From NCBI GenBank assembly GCA_963691885.1, contig OY829843.1, forward strand, positions 5,022,001 to 5,086,000: DNA of 64,000 nt. The letters run 5' to 3'. The position numbers and the translations under genes are program-made. Of the stretch, positions 8,469 through 26,454 are shown in pieces. The stretch is from G963691885 sp963691885 (GTDB taxonomy: Bacteria > Pseudomonadota > Alphaproteobacteria > UBA8366 > Aestuariispiraceae). The stretch's first letter is position 1. The number at the start of each line of letters is the position of its first letter. The notes beneath the pieces are model-generated. The model saw only the letters and a list, made by a program, of their open reading frames with translations, made no database searches and was not told the DNA's origin.

Positions 8469-9236
8469 TTATTCGGACTGCTGTTCTGTTTCAGCCTGCG
8501 GGGCTGCAGCGGTTTCAACCGGTGCTTCCTCTGCAGGTGCTGCGGCATCATCACGACCTTCCGGCATGCGGAATGCACCGGGAAGCGGTGCCTCTGCCGG
8601 CAAAGCGCGCTTGACCGCGTCGCGGATCATGACCCAACCGGAAGCCGAACCGGGGACTGCGCCTTTAACAAGGATCAGACCACGATCAACATCTGTTGCG
8701 ACGATCTTGAGGTTCTGGGTGGTAACCCGTGCAGCGCCCATGTGACCGGCCATCTTCTTGCCTTTGAAGACTTTGCCTGGATCCTGACACTGACCGGTGG
8801 AGCCATGGGCGCGGTGAGAAACCGACACACCATGTGTTGCCCGAAGACCACTGAAGTTGTGGCGTTTCATGGCACCGGCAAAGCCCTTACCAACCGAGGT
8901 CCCGGTAACATCGACATACTGACCATCAATGAAGTGATCAGCGGTCAGTTCTGCACCGACATCTATCATGGCATCTTCGGTAACCCGGAATTCAGCCAAT
9001 TTACGCTTCGGCTCAACCTTTGCAGCAGCAAAGTGACCGCGCATGGGCTGAGACGTGTGCTTAACCTTACGGCGACCGCCGCCGACCTGCAGCGCGGTAT
9101 AGCCGTGTTTTTCCTGGGTGCGCTGAGCCACAACCTGCAGCTCTTCGACCTGTAACACGGTAACCGGCACGCTGTTGCCTTCGTCAGTGAAGACACGCGA
9201 CATGCCGAGTTTCTGTGCGAGCATTCCGCAACGCAT
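8469..9236 (-). CDS. rplC: 50S ribosomal protein L3 with acidic C-terminal tail
   Basis: L3 is an early assembly protein whose loop reaches the peptidyl-transferase centre. The core is complete, including the loop region KRHNFSGLRATHGVSVSHRA (methylated Gln site nearby, GSTGQCQDPGKV). After about residue 220 there is an Ala/Glu/Pro-rich tail of some 35 residues (AAAPAEEAPVETAAAPQ) that the E. coli protein lacks; such tails occur in alphaproteobacterial L3. The gene is 17 bp after rpsJ. Confidence 0.96.
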   Translation of the reverse strand: MRCGMLAQKLGMSRVFTDEGNSVPVTVLQVEELQVVAQRTQEKHGYTALQVGGGRRKVKHTSQPMRGHFAAAKVEPKRKLAEFRVTEDAMIDVGAELTADHFIDGQYVDVTGTSVGKGFAGAMKRHNFSGLRATHGVSVSHRAHGSTGQCQDPGKVFKGKKMAGHMGAARVTTQNLKIVATDVDRGLILVKGAVPGSASGWVMIRDAVKRALPAEAPLPGAFRMPEGRDDAAAPAEEAPVETAAAPQAETEQQSE

Positions 9237-9253
9237 AATCTACGTCCCCCGCC

Positions 9254-9562
9254 TTACAGTTTGATTTCGACGTCAACACCAGCCGCCAGATCAAGCTTCA
9301 TCAGCGCATCTACGGTCTGTGGTGTCGGGTCAACAATGTCCAGGACCCGCTTATGGGTCCGGATTTCGAACTGTTCACGGCTCTTTTTATCGATATGCGG
9401 CGAGCGCAATACCGTGAACTTCTCAATACGGGTAGGAAGCGGGATTGGTCCGCGGACTTCCGCTCCGGTACGCTTCGCCGTCGAGACGATCTCCTTGGTC
9501 GACTGATCGAGGACCCGGTGATCGAATGCCTTGAGGCGAATGCGAATGTTCTGGCTATCCAT
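9254..9562 (-). CDS. rpsJ: 30S ribosomal protein S10 (NusE)
   Basis: S10 works in the 30S head and, as NusE, bridges NusG and NusB in antitermination and transcription-translation coupling. The 102-residue product has the family signature LPTRIEKFTVLRSPHIDKKS near residues 42-61. It is first of the S10 cluster, 63 bp after tuf, with a strong hairpin (9582-9617) in the gap. Confidence 0.97.
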   Translation of the reverse strand: MDSQNIRIRLKAFDHRVLDQSTKEIVSTAKRTGAEVRGPIPLPTRIEKFTVLRSPHIDKKSREQFEIRTHKRVLDIVDPTPQTVDALMKLDLAAGVDVEIKL

Positions 9563-9581
9563 GCCGTTTAACCTTTTTCAG

Positions 9582-9617
9582 TTGAAACCTCCCCGCCACA
9601 GGACGGGAAGGTTTCAA
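9582..9617 (-). other. long hairpin between tuf and rpsJ
   Basis: Inverted repeat with arms TTGAAACCT...AGGTTTCAA and an inner GC-rich stem around a CTGT loop. On the transcribed strand it follows the tuf stop by about 8 bases, but no run of T follows it. It is therefore more likely an RNA-stability or processing element than a complete intrinsic terminator. Transcription of rpsJ probably continues through it at some frequency. Confidence 0.6.
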
Positions 9618-9625
9618 AATCCATT

Positions 9626-10816
9626 TTACTCGATGATGCCTGCGACGACGCCAGCACCCACGGTGCGGCCGCCTTCACGGATCGCGAAACGAAGACCTTC
9701 GTCCATGGCGATCGGGGCAATCAGCTCAACTTCCATACCGATATTGTCGCCAGGCATGACCATTTCGGTCCCTTCTGGCAGCGTTACCGAACCGGTAACA
9801 TCGGTGGTGCGGAAATAGAACTGAGGACGATAGTTCGAGAAGAACGGCGTGTGACGGCCACCCTCGTCTTTCGTCAGAATGTAAGCTTCAGCCTTGAACT
9901 TCGTGTGCGGGGTGATCGAACCCGGCTTCGCCAGAACCTGACCACGCTCAACACCGTCACGGCCAACACCACGCAGAAGCGCGCCGATATTGTCGCCAGC
10001 CTGACCTTCGTCAAGCAGCTTGCGGAACATCTCAACACCCGTACAGGTCGTCTTGGTGGTCTCTTTCAGACCAACAATCTCAATCTCTTCACCGGTGCGA
10101 ACGATACCCTGCTCAACACGACCGGTTACAACCGTACCACGACCGGAAATCGAGAACACATCCTCAATCGGCATCAGGAACGGACGGTCAACAGGACGCT
10201 CAGGCGTCGGGATGTAATCGTCAACAGCTTTCATCAGCTCAACGATCTTGTCCTGACCGATATTCTGGTCACGGCTCTCGAGAGCGGCCAGAGCAGAACC
10301 GGCAACGATCGGAATGTCGTCACCCGGGAAGTCGTATTTGTCGAGAAGCTCACGAACTTCCAGCTCAACCAGCTCAAGCAGTTCCTCATCATCAACCTGG
10401 TCAACCTTGTTCAGGAAGACAACAAGCGAGGGAACACCAACCTGACGGGCAAGAAGGATGTGCTCGCGGGTCTGAGGCATCGGGCCGTCAGCAGCGTTAA
10501 CAACCAGGATCGCGCCATCCATCTGGGCAGCACCGGTGATCATGTTCTTCACATAGTCAGCATGTCCGGGGCAGTCCACATGCGCGTAGTGACGACCATC
10601 GGTCTCATACTCAACATGCGCCGTGTTGATCGTGATACCACGGGCCTTCTCTTCTGGCGCCTTGTCGATATCGTCGAAATCAGTCGCCGCACCGCCGTAA
10701 ACTTCGGACAAAACCTTTGTGATCGCCGCTGTCAGCGTCGTCTTGCCATGGTCAACATGCCCAATCGTGCCAATGTTGACGTGAGGCTTATTACGTTCAA
10801 ACTTCTCTTTAGCCAT
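9626..10816 (-). CDS. tuf: elongation factor Tu, copy A (str operon)
   Basis: GTPase that brings aminoacyl-tRNA to the ribosomal A-site. The 396-residue protein has the G1 motif GHVDHGKT (residues 19-26), the G3 motif DCPGHADY, the G4 motif NKVD and the three-domain length of the family. It lies 80 bp after fusA. The protein is identical to copy B at 28313-29503, and the DNA differs at only one place I noticed (near 9828 versus 28509). This indicates gene conversion between the copies. Confidence 0.98.
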   Translation of the reverse strand: MAKEKFERNKPHVNIGTIGHVDHGKTTLTAAITKVLSEVYGGAATDFDDIDKAPEEKARGITINTAHVEYETDGRHYAHVDCPGHADYVKNMITGAAQMDGAILVVNAADGPMPQTREHILLARQVGVPSLVVFLNKVDQVDDEELLELVELEVRELLDKYDFPGDDIPIVAGSALAALESRDQNIGQDKIVELMKAVDDYIPTPERPVDRPFLMPIEDVFSISGRGTVVTGRVEQGIVRTGEEIEIVGLKETTKTTCTGVEMFRKLLDEGQAGDNIGALLRGVGRDGVERGQVLAKPGSITPHTKFKAEAYILTKDEGGRHTPFFSNYRPQFYFRTTDVTGSVTLPEGTEMVMPGDNIGMEVELIAPIAMDEGLRFAIREGGRTVGAGVVAGIIE

Positions 10817-10896
10817 AGTCTTTATCCTCTGTCCTTGTGGCCCGGCCTATCCTCGGCGTTACGGACCGCTACCTGTTTCAAATGCGCTCTTGGCTG

Positions 10897-12975
10897 TTAG
10901 CCAGCCAGTTTTGCGCGAACCTCGTCAGCAACTGCCTGCGGCACCTGCTCGTAATGATCGAATTGCATCGAGTACTGGGCACGACCCTGACTGAGCGAGC
11001 GCAGGGTGTTCACGTAACCAAACATGTTGGCCAATGGCACCATTGCGGTCACGACACGGGCGATCCCGCGCTGATCCATGCTGCCAACCTGTCCACGACG
11101 GGAGTTCAGGTCGCCAATGATGTCGCCCATATACTCGTCCGGCGTCACAACCTCTACCTTCATGATCGGCTCAAGAAGTTTCGGGTTGGCTTTGCCCATA
11201 GCTTCGCGGAAAGCAGCACGCGCTGCGATCTCAAAGGCCATGACCGAGCTATCAACATCGTGGAAAGCACCATCCATCAGGACAGCTTTGAAGTCGATCA
11301 CCGGGAAGCCGGCGATGATGCCGTTATCCATCTGGCTTTCGATGCCCTTCTGAACACCCGGAATGTATTCGCGGGGAACAGAACCACCGACGATCTTGCT
11401 CTCGAAGGAAAACTCTTCGCCTGGCTCACACGGATCGAAGCGCATGATGACCCGGGCGAACTGACCGGAACCACCGGTCTGTTTCTTATGGGTGTAATCG
11501 ACGTCGACACTCTTCGTGATTGTTTCACGATAGGCCACCTGTGGCGCACCAATCGCGGCCTCAACCTTGAACTCACGCTTCAGGCGGTCAACGATGATTT
11601 CAAGATGCAGTTCGCCCATCCCTTTAATGATGGTCTGGCCACTCTCTTCATCGGTGGAAACCCGGAAGCTCGGATCTTCAGCAGCAAGACGACCCAGCGC
11701 CATGCCCATTTTCTCCTGGTCGGCCTTACTCTTCGGCTCAACCGCGATCTCGATAACGGGATCAGGGAATTCCATCCGCTCCAAGATGATCGGCTTGGCC
11801 TGATCACACAGCGTGTCACCGGTTGTGGTATCTTTCATACCAACCAGGGCCACGATGTCGCCTGCACGCGCCTCATCGATGTCTTCGCGGTTGTTTGAAT
11901 GCATAAGCAGCATACGGCCAACACGCTCTTTCTTGTCCTTGACCGAGTTGGCAACAGTCATGCCCTTGGTCATGGTGCCGGAATAGATCCGGGCAAAGGT
12001 CAGCGAACCAACGAAAGGGTCGTTCATAACCTTGAATGCGAGAGCAGAGAACGGCGCCTCATCTTCGGACGGACGGCTGTCCGCATCGTTGGAATCTGGA
12101 TTCACACCCTGCACTGGCGGCAGATCCAACGGAGACGGCATGAAGTTCACCACAGCGTCAAGAAGCGGCTGCACGCCCTTGTTCTTGAAAGCCGTACCGT
12201 TCAGGACGGGAACGAAGCTGCCTTCGAGGGTGCCCTTACGGATGCAACGGATCAGTGTTTCCTCATCCGGCTCGTTGCCTTCGAGATAGGCTTCCATAGC
12301 GTCGTCGTCCTGCTCAACAGCAAGTTCGACCATTTTCTCACGGTATTCTTCAGCCTGCTCAACCAGGTCCTCGGGAATGTCGACATAGTCGAATTTCGCG
12401 CCGAGTTCCTCACCACCCCATTTCACATGCTTCATGCGAATAAGGTCGATCAGGCCGTTGTAGTCGGATTCAGCACCAACCGGCAGCTGGATGACCAACG
12501 GGGTCGCACCAAGGCGCTCCACAAACATATCAACGCAACGGAAGAAGTCCGCACCAGTACGGTCCATCTTGTTGACGAAACACATCCGGGGAACACCGTA
12601 TTTGTCAGCCTGACGCCAAACTGTTTCGGACTGCGGCTCAACACCGGCAACAGCGTCGAAAACAGCAACGGCACCATCGAGAACGCGCAAGGAACGCTCA
12701 ACTTCAATGGTGAAGTCAACGTGCCCAGGGGTGTCGATGATGTTGATGCGGTGTTTGTTCCATTCACAGGTGGTCGCAGCGGATGTGATCGTGATGCCAC
12801 GCTCCTGCTCCTGCTCCATCCAGTCCATGGTTGCGGCGCCGTCATGGACTTCGCCAATTTTGTAGGACTTACCGGTGTAAAACAGAATACGTTCTGTTGT
12901 GGTGGTCTTACCGGCGTCAATATGGGCCATAATGCCGATATTGCGGTATGTCTCAAGTTTATGACTGCGCGCCAT
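10897..12975 (-). CDS. fusA: elongation factor G
   Basis: Translocase GTPase that moves tRNA and mRNA after peptide-bond formation and also helps recycle ribosomes. The 692-residue protein has G1 AHIDAGKTTTTE (from about residue 17), G3 DTPGHVDFT, G4 NKMDR, and the EF-G domain IV and V sequences (SGGSGQFARVIMRF, then GYVNTLRSLSQGRAQYSM). It sits between rpsG (26 bp gap) and tuf (80 bp gap), the standard str operon order. Confidence 0.98.
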   Translation of the reverse strand: MARSHKLETYRNIGIMAHIDAGKTTTTERILFYTGKSYKIGEVHDGAATMDWMEQEQERGITITSAATTCEWNKHRINIIDTPGHVDFTIEVERSLRVLDGAVAVFDAVAGVEPQSETVWRQADKYGVPRMCFVNKMDRTGADFFRCVDMFVERLGATPLVIQLPVGAESDYNGLIDLIRMKHVKWGGEELGAKFDYVDIPEDLVEQAEEYREKMVELAVEQDDDAMEAYLEGNEPDEETLIRCIRKGTLEGSFVPVLNGTAFKNKGVQPLLDAVVNFMPSPLDLPPVQGVNPDSNDADSRPSEDEAPFSALAFKVMNDPFVGSLTFARIYSGTMTKGMTVANSVKDKKERVGRMLLMHSNNREDIDEARAGDIVALVGMKDTTTGDTLCDQAKPIILERMEFPDPVIEIAVEPKSKADQEKMGMALGRLAAEDPSFRVSTDEESGQTIIKGMGELHLEIIVDRLKREFKVEAAIGAPQVAYRETITKSVDVDYTHKKQTGGSGQFARVIMRFDPCEPGEEFSFESKIVGGSVPREYIPGVQKGIESQMDNGIIAGFPVIDFKAVLMDGAFHDVDSSVMAFEIAARAAFREAMGKANPKLLEPIMKVEVVTPDEYMGDIIGDLNSRRGQVGSMDQRGIARVVTAMVPLANMFGYVNTLRSLSQGRAQYSMQFDHYEQVPQAVADEVRAKLAG

Positions 12976-13001
12976 GGGGAGCTCCTGTCAGGATCTTTTT
13001 G

Positions 13002-13472
13002 TTACCAGCGATAATGCGAGAATGCGCGGTTGGCTTCGGCCATCTTATGCGTGTCTTCACGCTTCTTGACCGAGGCACCACGGTTGTTCGAGGCATCGAG
13101 AAGCTCACCGCCAAGACGCTCGGTCATGGTGTTTTCGGAGCGCTTGCGGGCCATCTCCACCAACCAGCGGAAGGCAAGAGCCTGGGCGCGGTCAGCACGA
13201 ACCTCAACAGGAACCTGGTATGTTGCGCCACCAACGCGGCGGGAACGCACTTCAAGGTGGGGACGCACATTTTCCAGTGCTTCGTGGAAAACCTTGACCG
13301 GGTCGTTGCCGGTTTTCTGCTCAAGGTTTTCGAAGGAACCGTACACGATTTTTTCGGCAACTGATTTCTTGCCGTCATTCATGACGATGTTGATGAATTT
13401 GGAAACAACCACGTCGCCGTATTTGGCGTCCGGGTGAATTTCACGTTTCTCGGCTTGGTGACGTCGCGACAT
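13002..13472 (-). CDS. rpsG: 30S ribosomal protein S7
   Basis: S7 nucleates assembly of the 30S head and, in E. coli, is the str-operon translational repressor. The 156-residue product starts MSRRHQAEKREIHPDAKYGD and has the signature KFINIVMNDGKKSVAE, with a C-terminal KMAEANRAFSHYRW. It follows rpsL by 30 bp. Confidence 0.97.
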   Translation of the reverse strand: MSRRHQAEKREIHPDAKYGDVVVSKFINIVMNDGKKSVAEKIVYGSFENLEQKTGNDPVKVFHEALENVRPHLEVRSRRVGGATYQVPVEVRADRAQALAFRWLVEMARKRSENTMTERLGGELLDASNNRGASVKKREDTHKMAEANRAFSHYRW

Positions 13473-13502
13473 CGCTTAAATTCTCCTAATTGCGTCCGAA
13501 AC

Positions 13503-13874
13503 TTATTTCGGGCGCTTCACACCGTATTTGGAACGGCGCTGACGACGATCTTTAACACCCTGTGTATCGAGCGTACCGCGGATGATGTGGTACCGAACAC
13601 CGGGCAAATCCTTAACACGACCGCCACGGATCATGACGACTGAGTGTTCTTGCAGGTTATGACCAACACCGGGGATATAGCTTGTGACCTCAAACCCGTT
13701 GGTGAGGCGAACACGAGCCACTTTACGCAGCGCCGAGTTCGGCTTTTTCGGTGTCGTTGTATAAACGCGAGTGCACACGCCACGCTTTTGCGGGCATGCC
13801 TGCAGGGCCGGCACCTTATCGCGCTTTGATTTGTCTTTCCGCGGTTTGCGGATCAGCTGATTAATCGTCGGCAT
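13503..13874 (-). CDS. rpsL: 30S ribosomal protein S12
   Basis: S12 monitors codon-anticodon pairing in the decoding centre. The 123-residue protein keeps the segments in which streptomycin-resistance mutations arise in other bacteria: TTPKKPNSALRK, with lysines at 43-44 counting the initiator Met, and GRVKDLPGVRYH. Both have the wild-type lysines, so nothing here predicts resistance. It is the first gene of the str operon, preceded by 524 bp without a gene. Confidence 0.97.
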   Translation of the reverse strand: MPTINQLIRKPRKDKSKRDKVPALQACPQKRGVCTRVYTTTPKKPNSALRKVARVRLTNGFEVTSYIPGVGHNLQEHSVVMIRGGRVKDLPGVRYHIIRGTLDTQGVKDRRQRRSKYGVKRPK

Positions 13875-14398
13875 TCTTTTCCGTCGCCTTCGTCATTTGT
13901 GCCGGCCGTTTCACCTGTGAAACCGCTCAGCGTTCAATCTTTCAGCCCTGTTTCAGACCAAATCGGACCAGAAATCCGACAAATCTTTACCAGGACCGCG
14001 CGAACAAGGACGCAGGAGCAAAGCTTCGCTTCGCTTTCCGCGTTCCTGAGTACCCAGATGAGGATGTATCCCTCACTTTTACTTCAAGGCTTCCTCGGAA
14101 CTTCGTTTAGGTACTTTCCGTTGCCGGCGTTGAACCGCCTGACGCAACGTCTGCGCATTGTCTGGCTCTGTTGAACCAGCCTGCGCGGATTGGACCTACT
14201 GCAAGTCCCCGCTTGAGGAGCGCGCAAACTATGCTGTCGGTCTTCTCTCGTCAAGCACCAAATCCAACATATTTTCAACGCATTATCGGGGTACGGAAAT
14301 GTCGTGCACCAAGTTCAACGCGAAACAATATTTCAGACAACCCCTATATTTCGGTGTCTAACCGGTTTAAAGGACAACAGATAGCAGGTATGACCCTA
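13875..14398 (-). other. 524-bp leader/intergenic region upstream of rpsL
   Basis: No credible coding sequence is visible in this stretch between the PEP mutase gene and rpsL. It probably holds the promoter and a long 5' leader of the str operon. The best promoter-like pair is listed separately at 14226-14254; downstream of it the transcribed strand has several GC-rich short inverted repeats. Short open frames here have no family similarity or ribosome-binding site. Confidence 0.5.
14226..14254 (-). promoter_or_regulatory. candidate str-operon promoter
   Basis: On the minus strand a -35 box TTGACG (14249-14254) is followed after 17 bases by TAGTTT (14226-14231) and then a GC-rich GCGCGC discriminator, as is common in promoters of translation genes. 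The -10 match is weak (three of six), so this is a candidate only. Confidence 0.4.
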
Positions 14399-15202
14399 TC
14401 AAGCGCTGGAATCGGGGATCGCGCGGGCCGAAAAACCAAAGGTTCCGTGGTCCCGTATCTCATGCGCCGCCTCCATGAACGCAGCCATTGCGTAGCGGGC
14501 CAGCGCACCGCCAACAGAAACACGCTTCACGCCGACGGCCTGCAACTCAGAGAGGCTGTATCTGGGTCCGATCAGGCCCATAACCACATTAACCGGGCGA
14601 TCAACCGACCGGCAAACCTCGGCAATCACCTCAATATCGGGGAGGCCCGGTGCATACAGAACATCCGCCCCCACAGCTTCGAACGCCTTCAGCCGGGCAA
14701 TCGTGTCATCCAGTGATCGTTTACCCCATAGAAAATTCTCAGCCCGTGCGGTGATCAGAAAATCCGGATGCGGTTTCGCCTCAACGGCGGCGGCCACCCG
14801 CTGAACGGACAAATCAAACTCATATATCGGATTCTGCGAGTTGCCGGTCGCATCTTCAATTGACCCGCCTGCCAGGCCGCACGTATACGCCGCTCGAATA
14901 GTATCCGCGCAGTCATCCGAATTGTCTCCAAAACCGTTTTCCAGATCGGCATTCACGGGCAAAGAGGTTGCTGCGACAATGGTCGCTGCGTTCTCCAAGA
15001 CCAGATGGCGATCGAGATCGCCATTTGAACTGCCGAGTCCCAGATCAAACCCCAGTCCGGCGGAAGTCGTTGCAAGCGCGGGAAATCCCATTCCCTCAAG
15101 GCGCTTTGCCGTTCCGGCTGTCCAGGGATTAGGAATTGCAAAAATCCCCTCCGCTTCGTGGAGGGCCCTGAAACGGGCCATCTTTTCGATTTGACTGGTC
15201 AT
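14399..15202 (-). CDS. isocitrate lyase/PEP mutase family enzyme
   Basis: Cytosolic alpha/beta-barrel enzyme of the PEP mutase/isocitrate lyase superfamily, which forms or breaks C-C or P-C bonds in 2-oxoacid-type substrates. The start used is MTSQIEKMARFRALH at 15202 (267 residues); the open frame extends 23 codons further without similarity. Seen: the N-terminal PNPWTAGTAKRLEGMGFPAL, the metal-site region VNADLENGFGD, and the later ARAENFLWG and VNVVMG segments. The substrate cannot be told from sequence; carboxy-PEP phosphonomutase-like or methylisocitrate-like activity are possibilities. It lies between rpoC and rpsL on the same strand, an unusual position. Confidence 0.85.
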   Translation of the reverse strand: MTSQIEKMARFRALHEAEGIFAIPNPWTAGTAKRLEGMGFPALATTSAGLGFDLGLGSSNGDLDRHLVLENAATIVAATSLPVNADLENGFGDNSDDCADTIRAAYTCGLAGGSIEDATGNSQNPIYEFDLSVQRVAAAVEAKPHPDFLITARAENFLWGKRSLDDTIARLKAFEAVGADVLYAPGLPDIEVIAEVCRSVDRPVNVVMGLIGPRYSLSELQAVGVKRVSVGGALARYAMAAFMEAAHEIRDHGTFGFSARAIPDSSA

Positions 15203-15358
15203 TGTGAGGTGCAATCCTGACAGAATCCAATTTCCGATGTCATCTTGCACCCGACCGTTGAGAAAAACCAACCATCTGAAAGTTCTTCACGCAAAAAGCC
15301 AAAAAGAAAGGGCCGCAACTCTCGTTACAGCCCTCTCTCAAATTTTATCCAGCTTGGA

Positions 15359-19714
<4,356 letters not shown>

Positions 19715-19862
19715 CTGGGCTCTCCCATCTGAGCTGTTTCCAATCCAGGGGTCGATGAAGGACCCTTTGGATCAGTGCGCGACCCCAAATCACGGGGCGC
19801 GCGTATCATAATCACTACCGTTTCACATCGCCATCTGACAAAACAGACCGCAAGATCTACGA

Positions 19863-24035
<4,173 letters not shown>

Positions 24036-24393
24036 GATTGTCCTCGTCTTAAATCCGCTCCACAAAACGTGTCTGACGATCAGGTCCGCAAGACCGTAAC
24101 GCCGCACGCCGTATCTCTTCCCGTTGCCACATGTGGCGCTGCGAAGAGGTTCTCCCCAAGTGGCACCACAAAAAACGATACCCTATCGAGAAGACGCGAC
24201 AGGGGCGACGCCGTAACCCGGCTCACCCCTCTCTCGTTTCCGGTCCCGACACCACTGAGAACTCTAGATTTCTCAAGGCGTTTGAACCTGTATTCAAACT
24301 GCTTCCAGATGATCCACCAATCAGCGGCTACCCGGTCACAGGGTTGCAACCAACCGGCCGGATCAAAGGATCCGACCGATGATTACGCAAAGA
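24036..24393 (-). other. rplL-rpoB intergenic region
   Basis: 358 bp with no gene. In many bacteria this gap carries an attenuator that sets the lower expression of rpoBC relative to rplJL. Here the transcribed strand has a short hairpin (GGATC/GATCC arms around 24365-24378) and other GC-rich inverted repeats close to the rplL stop, but no long T run. A processing or attenuation role is inference from position. Confidence 0.4.
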
Positions 24394-24774
24394 TTACTTG
24401 AGTTCGACGGTTGCGCCGGCTTCTTCAAGTTTCTTCTTCAGCTCTTCAGCTTCGTCCTTGGCTGCACCTTCCTTAACGGGTTTCGGTGCACCTTCAACCA
24501 GATCCTTGGCTTCTTTCAGGCCAAGACCGGTGATGGCACGGACTTCTTTAATGACGTTGATTTTCTTGTCGCCAGCGGCTGCAAGGATAACGTCAAAGCT
24601 GTCTTTCTCTTCAGCAGCGGCCGCACCGGCATCACCACCACCTGCAACTGCAGCAACAGCAACAGGAGCAGCAGCGCTAACGCCCCACTTTTCTTCGAGC
24701 ATTTTGGACAGCTCAGCAGCTTCCAGAACGGTCAGTGCGGAAAGTTCGTCCGCGAGTTTTTCTAAATCGGCCAT
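24394..24774 (-). CDS. rplL: 50S ribosomal protein L7/L12
   Basis: Stalk protein that recruits and activates translational GTPases. The 126-residue product has the N-terminal dimerisation helices (MADLEKLADELSALTVLEAA), an Ala/Gly-rich hinge around residues 35-55 and the C-terminal domain (INVIKEVRAITGLGLKEAKD). It follows rplJ by 63 bp. Its stoichiometry on the ribosome exceeds one, which fits its separation from rpoB by a long gap. Confidence 0.98.
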   Translation of the reverse strand: MADLEKLADELSALTVLEAAELSKMLEEKWGVSAAAPVAVAAVAGGGDAGAAAAEEKDSFDVILAAAGDKKINVIKEVRAITGLGLKEAKDLVEGAPKPVKEGAAKDEAEELKKKLEEAGATVELK

Positions 24775-24837
24775 TGTCTTATCTCTCCTATGGCTTTCGG
24801 TATGGTATTAGTTGTCGAATGACACCCAAATCTGACG

Positions 24838-25353
24838 TCACGCACCTGACGAGCCGTACGCGCCGAAAACGCGTGCCAGCTGACCGGCAGGGGCCTGAAT
24901 TGTACTGGCGACCTTGGTGGCCGGGGCCTGCAGCAAGCCAACGATTTTACCACGCAGTTCGTCGAGCGAAGGAAGGGTTGCGAGCGTCTTGATGTCGCCT
25001 GCGTCCATTGCTTTCTCGTCCAAACCACCAGCGATGATCGTGAACTTGTCTTTCGCTTCCTTTTCGAAAGCTGTTGCAACTTTTGCAGCAGCAATCGGAT
25101 CAACAGAGAAAGCGACAGCCGTCGGACCGGTAAACTGGTCTTTCAGGTACTCAAATTTGGTTCCCTCCAGGGCAATCTTTGCGAGCGTATTTTTGGTGAC
25201 CCGATAACCGGCCCCCTGCTCGCGCATCTTTTCCCGAAGAGTAGAGACTTCAGAAACGGTCAGACCCTGCTGGTGGGTAACCACCACAAGGCTGGCTGCT
25301 TCAAACGTCTCGTGCAGTTCGTCAACAAGTTCTTGTTTACGTGCACGGTCCAT
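24838..25353 (-). CDS. rplJ: 50S ribosomal protein L10
   Basis: L10 forms the base of the stalk, binding 23S rRNA and L7/L12 dimers; in E. coli the L10-L12 complex represses its own mRNA. The 171-residue product starts MDRARKQELVDELHETF and has the family region TVSEVSTLREKMREQGAGYR followed by VTKNTLAKIALEGT. It is preceded by a long leader (25354-25750). Confidence 0.96.
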   Translation of the reverse strand: MDRARKQELVDELHETFEAASLVVVTHQQGLTVSEVSTLREKMREQGAGYRVTKNTLAKIALEGTKFEYLKDQFTGPTAVAFSVDPIAAAKVATAFEKEAKDKFTIIAGGLDEKAMDAGDIKTLATLPSLDELRGKIVGLLQAPATKVASTIQAPAGQLARVFGAYGSSGA

Positions 25354-25750
25354 TAATCAGGTCTCCGTTACTCTGGCCTTCGCCCCTGCGCGGATTATTC
25401 CGACAGAGAACCGGACCGGTTTCTTTAAACGCCGCACTCAGTGGTCGTTTGACCACGGGGCGCGACGCCCGATTTACCTGTCCGATAAGGTCCAGAATGT
25501 TGGTGTCGGTGCCGTGGCATCCGAACAAACACGCCATACCTACCTATCTCATGGAGGCCTGATTTGACCGGATCGCTCCGGTACAGATCGTTTAAAACCA
25601 ACGGGCTCTCTAGTTCCCGGCGGTCACCGCCAATCTCGGACAGGCTCTGCGGATCTTCAATTGAGGTGGCATTACCACCCGATTTCCGATCCGCCTCGCC
25701 ATCCGCCTCTGCCCATCGGGTAAAGACGGAATTCCTTTAAACGAGATCTC
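25354..25750 (-). promoter_or_regulatory. rplJ leader region with hairpins
   Basis: 397 bp between rplA and rplJ with no gene. It contains clear hairpins: GTGGTC/GACCAC with loop GTTT (25441-25456) and GGCGGT/ACCGCC (25619-25631). Position suggests the promoter and the autoregulatory L10-binding leader of rplJL-rpoBC. I could not fold the RNA, so the specific L10 site is not located. Confidence 0.5.
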
Positions 25751-26449
25751 TTATGGCATCATCGCCGCGGGATCGAGCTTGATGCCCGGTCCCATGGTCG
25801 AGGATACAGAGATCCGTTTTACGAAAGTTCCCTTTGCGCCAGCGGGCTTTGCGCCCACGATGGCGTTTACAAAGGTCTTTACATTCTCAACCAGGGCTTC
25901 TTCCGTGAAAGAAGCCTTGCCAACACCGGCATGGATGATCCCGGCTTTCTCAGCACGGAACTGAACCTCACCACCCTTGGCCGTTTTAACAGCGTCGGCA
26001 ACATTCGGGGTCACTGTACCAAGCTTCGGATTCGGCATCAGGTTGCGCGGGCCCAGGACCTTACCCAGACGACCAACGATGGCCATCATGTCGGGTGAGG
26101 CGATGCAACGCTCAAAATCCATCATGCCACCCTGGATCTGTTCCATCAGATCTTCGGCGCCAACAATATCTGCACCAGCAGCTTTGGCTTCTTCAGCCTT
26201 GTCACCGCGGGCGAATACAGCAACGCGAACGGATTTACCTGTTCCGTTTGGCAGTTGAACCGCGCCGCGAACCTGCTGATCCGCGTGACGGGGATCGATA
26301 CCGAGGTTCATGGAAATTTCGACAGTTTCATCAAACTTTGCAGAAGCAGCTGCTTCTTTCAGAGCTTTGATGGCGTCTTCCACCGACATGACCGATTTGG
26401 TGTCGATGTTTGTATAGATGTTGCGCAAGCGCTTTCCGGTTTTCGCCAT
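25751..26449 (-). CDS. rplA: 50S ribosomal protein L1
   Basis: L1 forms the mobile stalk that helps release E-site tRNA and represses rplKA mRNA in E. coli. The 232-residue protein has the signature region GTVTPNVADAVKTAKGGEVQ and FRAEKAGIIHAGVGKASF in its second half. It begins 5 bp after rplK, consistent with a coupled rplKA pair. Confidence 0.97.
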   Translation of the reverse strand: MAKTGKRLRNIYTNIDTKSVMSVEDAIKALKEAAASAKFDETVEISMNLGIDPRHADQQVRGAVQLPNGTGKSVRVAVFARGDKAEEAKAAGADIVGAEDLMEQIQGGMMDFERCIASPDMMAIVGRLGKVLGPRNLMPNPKLGTVTPNVADAVKTAKGGEVQFRAEKAGIIHAGVGKASFTEEALVENVKTFVNAIVGAKPAGAKGTFVKRISVSSTMGPGIKLDPAAMMP

Positions 26450-26454
26450 GATGA

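Noticed and set aside
9851..10900. 349-codon plus-strand ORF opposite tuf, and its twin at 28508-29509
   Set aside because: Antisense to EF-Tu and duplicated only because tuf is duplicated. No similarity to a known protein.
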